Source: Paraescarpia echinospica (lineage: Eukaryota > Annelida > Polychaeta > Sabellida > Siboglinidae). Taken from it: 64,000 nt of DNA. The translations under genes and the position numbers were made by a program. The stretch lies in NCBI GenBank assembly GCA_020002185.1, contig CM034532.1, positions 44,143,326 to 44,207,325 of the forward strand, in the 5' to 3' direction. The notes under the pieces were generated by a model that saw only the letters and a list, made by a program, of their open reading frames with translations, searched no databases and was not told the origin of the DNA. Of the stretch, positions 10,860 to 17,277 are shown piece by piece; positions within the stretch are counted from its first letter, which is position 1; each line of letters opens with the position of its first letter.

Positions 10860-12320
10860 GACGTCTCAGCGTAAGGTGGTTTCTAAACGTTGACACAAAA
10901 CCTTTGGAAATGGCGAAGGATATGGATGCATGCTACTGGCTAACGTGCTTTGGCAGCTTGCCAATACGTTGTCGTTGTAAATAAGGCAAATGAGTGACCA
11001 TGACAGGTCAGCGGGTGGGTCAAAAGAATGAGGGATTGGCTCAGTTTTCAATGGGTAGATAGGAACAGAATTTTGGAAAATGTTAAGAGTGGATTATTTA
11101 TCAGTACACGTTGCAATATATTGTTAACAATGTACAAACTATGCATGGGTGATATTTCATTGGATATTATTGCAATTGGCAAATACACTGAAAGGTGTTT
11201 TCGGATGGGTTCTATTTGAATTATTCTTCATCATACGAATACCCGTTCTGTACTATATGTCTTGTTTGTTTGAGTTTGTATATCCAATACGATTTCTCGT
11301 GCAATATTGGAAGATAGAATAACTCTCCCTCTCCTTTTAAATACAGTTTTGCTTCAATAGATTGTAATGCCAAACTTCGGTGGTTAGTATTGTAACACTA
11401 ATACATTTTATCGTTGAACCCATTTGTAATGCTTACCTATGGAATATGTACATTTGTTTACAATAGACACCATTAGCTAACGCAATTAAGCACCGTTACC
11501 GTGCGCGAAAACTGAATGGAACGTCAAATTTGAGGTCGATTCCACATCTCGCGTCGGCGTCTAGCAAAACACTATTAGCTAACTGCTCAGTAAGAGTTTC
11601 TATGTTCGTTTCCGATAAAAAAAAAAGTAAATCCACTGTAGTTGGAAATTTATGTGAAGATATTTCGAACATCTACAGCTAACAAAGAAAGTACACAGAC
11701 TTAAGACAAAGCTAAAAAAGTCCAATAAACACATTTTATTTCACCGCGACAGGCGCGGCAAAGCACCTGGATGCATCAGTGTAGTTACCAACAAGCGATT
11801 CGTAGGTCTTTTAAAAACTGGTCAAATGTGCTGGTATGTTGAACTAAACTTTCTGCATGCGGGTGTATTCCTAAGAGGTCGAGCTACAAAAAACTGCGTA
11901 GTTATTTTTCAATTAGTATAACTATTTAATTACAAAGTGATGCGGCATTTGAGCATACGCCGAATTTCCATTTTTCGAGTACGAACACCGCGCCGAATGG
12001 CAGATCTGGGGTTAACCATTGATTCCACCGCAAAAGGTGTTACGTAGCAGTGAATATCTTTGAGTAATTTTTTTCCGTCGCCCGCAGAATTGAAGTCCCA
12101 TTGCGCTTATTTGGGTTAATTAATGGTGCATAATGACGTTTTTATTGTCGTGAGGAAACGTACGCACACTGCTTTCTGTGAAGGTATTCGGTTTCCACAT
12201 CATGTGAACGTTAAGTTGACTTTAAGCGACGCCGAACGATACATTGTAGAGCCCCCTGTAGGGTGACGGGAGTAGTATGTTCGCGATTTTGGACCGGTAT
12301 TCTGAGGAGTTTAAGCGATA
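10860..12320. other. Intergenic stretch, nothing recognised
   Basis: AT-rich sequence with frequent stops in all frames and no repeat or RNA gene recognised. It separates the lectin promoter from the viral element. Confidence 0.6.
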
Positions 12321-12323
12321 TTA

Positions 12324-12510
12324 GGGAGGTTTCGAAAGCCTCCCCCTGAGCAAAGTGTGCCTCCCCCCTGAGCAAAGTGAGTAGTCACGTGACCTGCGCC
12401 TCCTAGCGGAAAGAAGTGTAACTAAGCGTCCGTAGTGCCATCTAGCGCTATGCGTCCGTAGTGCTATCTAGCGACTCGGACTTTAAAACATACTCGGACT
12501 ATAAAACATG
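12324..12510. repeat. Palindrome and short direct repeats, possible left-end region of the viral element
   Basis: A near-perfect inverted repeat (gggaggtttcgaaagcctcc, 12324-12343) is followed by three duplicated blocks: cctcccc-ctgagcaaagtg twice, gcgtccgtagtgc-atctagcg twice, and actcggact-taaaacat twice. Such short duplications are common near termini of linear DNA viruses and Polintons, but the opposite end is not visible, so a terminal inverted repeat cannot be tested. Confidence 0.35.
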
Positions 12511-12713
12511 TGATGTATGTATGTATGTATGAAGAATTAGTACTAAGGGAATAACTAGTAAAAACCACAGTTTGAAAGTTGATTAGGTTGTTAAAGATAA
12601 CGAGGAGTGTAGAGAGGTATTAGTTGTGTATGAATGTACGTGTATGAGAGGAGAGAGAGGATGTGCGTGTGTGAAAGAACTAACGAAACACAAGAGTATA
12701 CGAGTGCACATAT

Positions 12714-12719
12714 TTTATT
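12714..12719 (-). terminator. Poly(A) signal of the minus-strand spliced gene
   Basis: AATAAA on the minus strand, about 20 bases past the stop at 12738-12740. Confidence 0.7.
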
Positions 12720-12737
12720 AACGAATGAATACAAGAA

Positions 12738-12924
12738 TTATCGGTCGATCTCAGCATCCCAATCTTCGATCTCAGCATCCCAATCTTCGATCTCTACCAG
12801 GGAAGGAACAGGGTCTGCATCAAAGGGAGGTCGTGTCTCCAGAAGCTCACGTAGCACGTGGCAGAATAAGAATGAATGATTATCACGGTGCTCTTCCTCT
12901 CTGAAAACATATATGAAATGTTTG

Positions 12925-12984
<60 letters not shown>

Positions 12985-13762
12985 CCGGGTGGGATAAGCC
13001 AGTGATGTAACCAGACACCGCATAGAGAATCGACATACGATAAAAGGGCAAGCTAGATCAACGGACTATGATACAATACGTAATGGAGACGTCTGCTGAC
13101 GTAATCGGTAATCAAACACCGCATACCTAGTCGAAACGACAACGGGGTAAGAGAAAACATAAATAAGATAGTAAAATATTGTTGTAATCATTGAACACTC
13201 ACGTGCACTCCTCATCATCCTCAATACTGCTGGAGTCACTGACACTTCCTGTCAGACTCCAGGTAGCAGCAGGACCATCGGTGATACAGCCAGACCTGAA
13301 AGGTAATATAGATAACCGTGACACATAAAGAACGTAAGCATAAGGAATAATAGAGGTGAGACGTCACAGGTAGTTTACGTGAAGAACACTGTGATGATTA
13401 TAGCATGATATGTATAGGATATCTATCGAATGAAACAGAGAATAAAAGTACTTACAGTTCGAGTTCACGCCATAATAAGTCAGCAGCAGCTTCGGTGATA
13501 CAGTCAGCAGCATCGATGATACCGCCAGACCTGAAAGGTAATATAGATAACCGTGACACATAACGATCGTAAGCATAAGGAATAATAGAGGTGAGACGTC
13601 ACAGGTAGTTTATGTGAAGAACACTGTGATGATTATAGTATGTTGTATAGGATATCTATTGAATGAAACAAAGAATGATATTAATAATAATAATAATAAA
13701 AGTACTTACATTTAGAGATCACGCCATTCAGCGCGCAGTTGGGCCCAAGGTATCGACGACAT
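12738..13762 (-). CDS. Four-exon acidic protein of unknown function, viral element, with an in-frame stop in exon 1
   Basis: Exons 13710-13762, 13456-13530, 13203-13295 and 12738-12900 have clean GT-AG junctions and consistent phases (2,2,2), with a TATA box 44 bases before the ATG and a poly(A) signal after the stop. The frame would give about 127 residues, but codon 17 is TAA (13712-13714), two bases before the donor. Exons 1 and 2 share their 3' ends (WRDL versus WREL followed by the same donor GTAAGTACTT), and exons 2 and 3 share their 5' ends (TATTACCTTTCAG acceptor, then an S-G-[GC]-I-[IT] start), so exons arose by tandem duplication. The C-terminal exon is acidic with a doubled EIEDWDA motif. 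No family is recognised. It may be a decayed gene, or the short 16-codon frame may be a product itself. Confidence 0.65.
12929..12980. repeat. (TA)n microsatellite in intron
   Basis: Nearly pure ta dinucleotides inside the last intron of the minus-strand gene. Confidence 0.95.
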
Positions 13763-13805
13763 AGTTGCGAATGAGATGATGTGAAGAATGTAACAAACGA
13801 GCTAG

Positions 13806-13813
13806 TATATATA
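13806..13813 (-). promoter_or_regulatory. TATA box of the minus-strand spliced gene
   Basis: TATATATA on the minus strand in CCTATATATACTAGC, 44 bases before the ATG at 13762. Confidence 0.7.
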
Positions 13814-13892
13814 GGATAGAGCATATGCATGCAGATAGGAAGGCAACTTGTAAGACACACTGTAGCAATGGAAAAATACCAGTGTATGAAAA

Positions 13893-13950
13893 GCTGAAGA
13901 CCCAGGGACGTATGAAATCATCATCTAGGGTTGTCACGTGACCGATGCCT
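13893..13950. promoter_or_regulatory. Upstream element, copy 1 (CCCAGG...CACGTG...CGATGCCTGG)
   Basis: A segment running from cccaggg to cacgtgaccgatgcctggg recurs at 14697-14745. It lies between the minus-strand gene and the NADAR gene and contains an E-box CACGTG at 13935-13940. The flanks cccagg and cctggg are reverse complements. Shared by two promoters of the element, it is probably a transcription-factor cluster. Confidence 0.55.
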
Positions 13951-14128
13951 GGGTATGTAGCCAGCCATGTGACGTTATGGAAAATTTCACTGTAGTAAAC
14001 CGATATCAGTCATAGGACCCTGCGATAAGCGCATGAGCGCATGATGTGCGAAGTGCGACTAGGACAATGCAACTTATCAGAACGCTAACAATACAGACGG
14101 GAGAAAAGAACTCTGTGAGTGGTCAGCG

Positions 14129-14602
14129 ATGAAACATATGGCGGTCAAGAGCTTGGATATACAATTCAGGGGTGCTGGACACTTCCTATCTAATTTCCAT
14201 CCATGTAATATACACATATGGGGCGAAGACTTTTCTTGTGCAGAAGCAGCCTATCAGTTTAAAAAAGCCAGACATTTTCACGATGAGAACACAGCGAGAA
14301 AGATTCAGACTGCACGCAGTGGAATACAGGCGAAATACTGGAGTAAAAACATTCGGTGGACACCGGATCGAACTGCTACATGGTTATCACAACGTCGAGC
14401 CGTGATGCGCGCTATAGTAGCCGTGAAGTTTCGCGCCTCTAAACTACGGCAACGCTTGCTGGATACAGGTGACGCACGACTTATTGAGAATGTACCCAGT
14501 GCGGAAGGGTATTGGGGTAAGAGTTCAAAGCGTAACGAAGCAGGTAAGAATATACTCGGTGTGATTCTTATGCAGGTGAGAGACTTCGTTAGGCAGTGCT
14601 AA
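14129..14602 (+). CDS. NADAR-domain protein (YbiA/RibX-like N-glycosidase fold)
   Basis: 157 residues, close to the full NADAR domain. The typical motifs are in order: the F.G.GHFLSNFHPCNI start, the core EAAYQFKKARHF with the conserved Glu, A.SG.QAKYW, a Trp/Arg region, VM.AIVAVKF, LLDTGDARLIEN, and the end YWGKSSKR...NILGVILMQVRD. Known members act on ADP-ribose-type N-glycosidic bonds: in riboflavin-pathway intermediates, and in reversal of guanine ADP-ribosylation by DarT-type toxins and in phage proteins. Here the gene sits between two copies of a shared promoter element and upstream of the early region, so a role in countering host ADP-ribosylation is a plausible inference. The ATG at 14129 starts directly before the domain. 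No TATA box is seen. Codon use and CpG content fit the neighbouring viral genes. Confidence 0.92.
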   Translation: MKHMAVKSLDIQFRGAGHFLSNFHPCNIHIWGEDFSCAEAAYQFKKARHFHDENTARKIQTARSGIQAKYWSKNIRWTPDRTATWLSQRRAVMRAIVAVKFRASKLRQRLLDTGDARLIENVPSAEGYWGKSSKRNEAGKNILGVILMQVRDFVRQC

Positions 14603-14696
14603 GGCGGCCATTACACAAAAAACAGACAGTCAGCCACACGGTGACAGAGTACGAGAGAGAGAGAGATAAAGTCACGCGCCTGATAAGACGCGAACA

Positions 14697-14745
14697 CCCA
14701 GGGGCGCGTGATGTCATTGTTTACGGTACACGTGATCGATGCCTG
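14697..14745. promoter_or_regulatory. Upstream element, copy 2 (CCCAGG...CACGTG...CGATGCCTGG)
   Basis: Second copy of the element at 13893-13950, with CACGTG at 14729-14734 and the same atcgatgcctgg right part, just before the early-region TATA box. Confidence 0.55.
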
Positions 14746-14760
14746 GAGGGGATGATTATG

Positions 14761-14768
14761 TATATAAG
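14761..14768 (+). promoter_or_regulatory. TATA box of the early-like region
   Basis: TATATAAG, about 110 bases before the leader-exon ATG at 14871; no other TATA box lies between this point and the PolB promoter, so it is the likely source of all three early transcripts. Confidence 0.7.
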
Positions 14769-14870
14769 CCCAGGGTAAATCCAACAGGACAAACATTCTC
14801 TCTCCGACTCGCTGCTGCCGCTCTCGACTACTTCACTGCTCTGCCGCTCTCGACTTCGCTACTCAACAAG

Positions 14871-14924
14871 ATGGCGACGCCCAATACCAAATCTGAGGAA
14901 ATGCTGCTCTCAGAACTCGAACAA
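14871..14924 (+). CDS. Shared leader exon of the early-like region (18 codons)
   Basis: ATG in good context (caagATGGCG) opens 18 codons that end exactly at CAA|GTAAGT. Three downstream acceptors (14985, 15553, 16434) each restart an open body in phase 0. Reading through the donor instead meets a stop at 15021-15023. This layout of one promoter, one short coding leader and several acceptors before one poly(A) signal resembles early regions of small and mid-size DNA viruses. Splicing is inferred from sites only. Confidence 0.7.
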
Positions 14925-14985
14925 GTAAGTGACGGAACGTACGCATTTGTTCGTCCACTGACACTAGTAACATGTGCTCTGACAG

Positions 14986-15486
14986 ATAAATATGTATGCT
15001 ACCCAGGCGTGCCGTATATGTAATCGGAAAGTCCTTCGTCTTGAAATGACGAAGGGGAACCGCCATTGCGTCAGTACATGTGCTGTACACGGCCGTCAGT
15101 CGGGTGACCCCGTTTACAAGTATGCTATGGGTATACTTTTTGCCGATCACAAGGGGAATGAAGCGTGGGCCACAGGATTTGATCGTATAGTTCAGGGGGC
15201 CGTGGGGGGAATGACAGCAAGCGACTATATGGCGCTTAAACCCGGCCAAGAACGCTACGAGGCACTGAATGTCCTACGTGGCAAACGGGCTAGGGTGACA
15301 ATTAGAAAGGAGACAAAGGAGGGCTATCGTAACTACACCTTGATTGCACTGGAAATAATCCAGTCGGACAAGGTTCCTGACAGCGACTTACTGGAAATAT
15401 TCCAGTCGGAGGTGGCGGCACCTGACAATGACGTACTGGAAATAATATTCCAGTCGGAAGAGGCAGCACCTGACAGTGTCGAATGA
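14986..15486 (+). CDS. RPA1 C-terminal-like ssDNA-binding protein (zinc ribbon in OB fold)
   Basis: The body opens after acceptor GCTCTGACAG in phase with the leader exon (intron 61 bases). It follows the C-terminal DNA-binding domain of RPA70: YATQAC, a zinc ribbon with CRIC and CVSTC, a P.YKYAMGILFAD strand pair, GNEAWATGFD, a helix QGAVGGMTASDYMAL, and the closing strands RARVTIRKET...YTLIALEI. RPA-type proteins coat single-stranded DNA in replication, matching the PolB encoded downstream. The last 40 residues are an acidic tail with imperfect copies of LEIFQSE.AAPD, comparable in character to acidic tails of other single-strand binding proteins. About 184 residues with the leader. An ATG at 14992 could serve without splicing. 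The family call is by motif pattern, without a search. Confidence 0.8.
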   Translation: MNMYATQACRICNRKVLRLEMTKGNRHCVSTCAVHGRQSGDPVYKYAMGILFADHKGNEAWATGFDRIVQGAVGGMTASDYMALKPGQERYEALNVLRGKRARVTIRKETKEGYRNYTLIALEIIQSDKVPDSDLLEIFQSEVAAPDNDVLEIIFQSEEAAPDSVE

Positions 15487-15553
15487 ATGATGTGGCGCCA
15501 CCTGCCAGCGATGAATGAATGTATTTGACACTTGCTTCTGTCGTGTGTTGTAG

Positions 15554-16408
15554 ACTCCTCCTCCTTGGACAACCCCTAGCGTACGAGGGGTGAAACGTCG
15601 CCTGTTCGAGGACAGCGACGATAATGAGGATAAGGCAAGTGTCATCTATGTGGGGTCGTGTGCGTGGTCTAGTGATGATGATGATGAGGAGATTGCTAAT
15701 GATGGTGATATTGATACTGATTGGGCCACTGATATCGACCATGACGAGGATAGGAGACGTAGTGAATTACAGGAAGCGGTAGAGAAGGTGAATGGCATTC
15801 AGAAGCGTGCAGACCAAATGATAGATGACGGTCTATTTATGGCCACTATAACCGCTGCTTGCACTCGCCAGGCGGCCGAATCACTGAGTCGTCACTATGC
15901 GAACGTTCACGAAGACATGTACAAAGTAGATCCCATACGTATATATAATAGCTTTGATATGGTAGTATCCGAGCTGGTATGCGTAGCGCGCACACCGTGG
16001 TTTGCTCGTAATGTCATAGTACGGGTGAAAGCGAGTCTCCATGCCCGCGGTATAACCGTGTCGGATGCGAAGGAAGACGAACCACTCACACCGAAGGAGT
16101 CACTGCCCTGGGACGAACAAGACGACGGAGGGGATGACAGGCAGATCTGGTACACCGAGCTGTGTGCAGTAGCACTCGATGCAATCGTTCGTTTTATAAG
16201 CAACGAACTGTGGCGCCTGTTCGAAGGTGAGTCAAACGTCATCTACCTGGTGCGTAGTGCCCTGATCCACGACAATTTGAGATATGCAGTGCAGCATTAC
16301 AGGTTTATGGCGAGCACACCGGAGTGGTCACGTGACATCGTATCACGTGTACAAGCCATCCTGCGTACACGTGGTATTCCAATGATGGATGTAAAAACAC
16401 CCTGCTAA
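15554..16408 (+). CDS. Acidic early protein with KRRLF cyclin-docking motif and an internal duplication
   Basis: The body is open from the acceptor TGTGTTGTAG (15553) and in phase with the leader exon; the first in-body ATG comes only near 15820, so splicing is needed to include the N-terminal part. Just after a Pro-rich start there is VKRRLFED, a textbook RxL(F) cyclin-docking motif, followed by Asp/Glu/Ser-rich stretches that look like casein kinase 2 targets. The rest is helical with two related blocks: a TPWFARNVIVRVKASL..RGI block (about 15985-16070) and a TPEWSRDIVSRVQAIL..RGI block (about 16309-16396), showing a domain duplication. No enzyme family is recognised. About 302 residues with the leader. 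It may deregulate the cell cycle like early proteins of small DNA viruses; that is inference. Confidence 0.72.
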   Translation, partial: TPPPWTTPSVRGVKRRLFEDSDDNEDKASVIYVGSCAWSSDDDDEEIANDGDIDTDWATDIDHDEDRRRSELQEAVEKVNGIQKRADQMIDDGLFMATITAACTRQAAESLSRHYANVHEDMYKVDPIRIYNSFDMVVSELVCVARTPWFARNVIVRVKASLHARGITVSDAKEDEPLTPKESLPWDEQDDGGDDRQIWYTELCAVALDAIVRFISNELWRLFEGESNVIYLVRSALIHDNLRYAVQHYRFMASTPEWSRDIVSRVQAILRTRGIPMMDVKTPC

Positions 16409-16434
16409 TGTTGTTGTTGTTGTGTTGCTAACAG

Positions 16435-16989
16435 GTCACCGATGCTCCCTCTAGCGGGCTGGAGATGATTCGGCAATCATATGCACAGAATCCGATAGAG
16501 TGGGCGCCACAGAAACGGCGCCGCCACCACACCCCCATGCCATTGCGTCAGGCATTACTCACACAGCTACACGAGCGACACAACTCACCACTGGAGTTGA
16601 CATGCGAGGACATGTCACCTTCAACTCCCGCCGATGCACCACTGGAGTTGATATGTGACCAGGATGATGATGATGACTATGACGTCACCATGACCGCCTC
16701 GGACTACGAGACACTTCAAAGGGACGCGTCAACGCTCGACCTGGCGTACGACGGCCATATTGTTTGGTCAAAAACTGACACATCGATCCCGTGGGCGTAC
16801 TCGGCCCCATTTAACAGTGTCAGACACCTTGAACTTAATATCGAATCCCTAGCGGGGACACTCTTCGCTACACAAAGATGCAGCTTAGACGTGGCCGTGC
16901 GCACAATATGCGAGGAGATCGCACGAAATGTTGTGCGCGACGACCACGTCTCATACATAGTGAACAGTCTTCAGAAGCGCCTGCAGTGA
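16435..16989 (+). CDS. Early protein with two LxCx(D/Q) motifs and acidic run
   Basis: Open from acceptor TGTTGCTAACAG (16434), phase 0 to the leader; an ATG at 16465 is an alternative start. A basic patch KRRRHH may be a nuclear signal. Two related segments, PLELTCED and PLELICDQ, stand 17 residues apart at the 16591-16665 region and the second runs into DDDDDYD. They resemble retinoblastoma-binding LxCxE motifs, which are usually followed by acidic residues, although the last position is Asp and Gln here. The C-terminal part is helical (CSLDVAVRTICEEIARNVV) and has weak likeness to the repeated blocks of the previous protein. About 203 residues with the leader. Function is unproven. Confidence 0.68.
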   Translation, partial: VTDAPSSGLEMIRQSYAQNPIEWAPQKRRRHHTPMPLRQALLTQLHERHNSPLELTCEDMSPSTPADAPLELICDQDDDDDYDVTMTASDYETLQRDASTLDLAYDGHIVWSKTDTSIPWAYSAPFNSVRHLELNIESLAGTLFATQRCSLDVAVRTICEEIARNVVRDDHVSYIVNSLQKRLQ

Positions 16990-16994
16990 CGACA

Positions 16995-17037
16995 AGAGGA
17001 AATGCGCCCCTACGCTATAGCTGGGGTTATAGGCGCC
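16995..17037 (+). repeat. Post-gene element, copy 1 (GAGGAAATGCGCCCCTAC...TATAGGCGCC)
   Basis: Begins a few bases after the preceding stop codon and recurs after the PolB stop at 21679-21720. The ends gcgcc and ggcgc can pair as a stem around a variable middle. Confidence 0.6.
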
Positions 17038-17099
17038 GCTTGTCTGTTACTGCAGGTGCTTAGCTTAGCTTTCCTTATATACTCGCTTTGATTGTAATG

Positions 17100-17105
17100 A
17101 ATAAA
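17100..17105 (+). terminator. Poly(A) signal of the early-like region
   Basis: AATAAA, 110 bases past the stop of the last early body and before the PolB promoter; no earlier signal lies between the leader and this point in a suitable place. Confidence 0.65.
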
Positions 17106-17211
17106 GATGATATGTAATCCAGGATTCTGGTGTCTGTTGTTCTTGTTACCTTCATAGCTCGTTGTGATCGGTGAATACATACACGCCCACTCATACAAGA
17201 CACACCTCTTA

Positions 17212-17245
17212 TGACGTCACACAGTGTAGGTTATATAGACACGTG
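17212..17245 (+). promoter_or_regulatory. PolB promoter: CRE, TATA and E-box
   Basis: TGACGTCA (17212-17219, a perfect CRE/ATF site), TTATATA (17231-17237) and CACGTG (17240-17245) precede the PolB ATG at 17278. Confidence 0.65.
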
Positions 17246-17277
17246 CAAGGATCTCCCATCCTTCAGTTGTAGGTACG

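Noticed and set aside
13728..13937. 69-codon minus-strand frame with a hydrophobic segment
   Set aside because: Overlaps the TATA box and first exon of the spliced minus-strand gene in another frame; no supporting signal.
15302..15742. 146-codon minus-strand frame
   Set aside because: Shadow of the RPA-like and next early gene; composition follows the sense strand codons.
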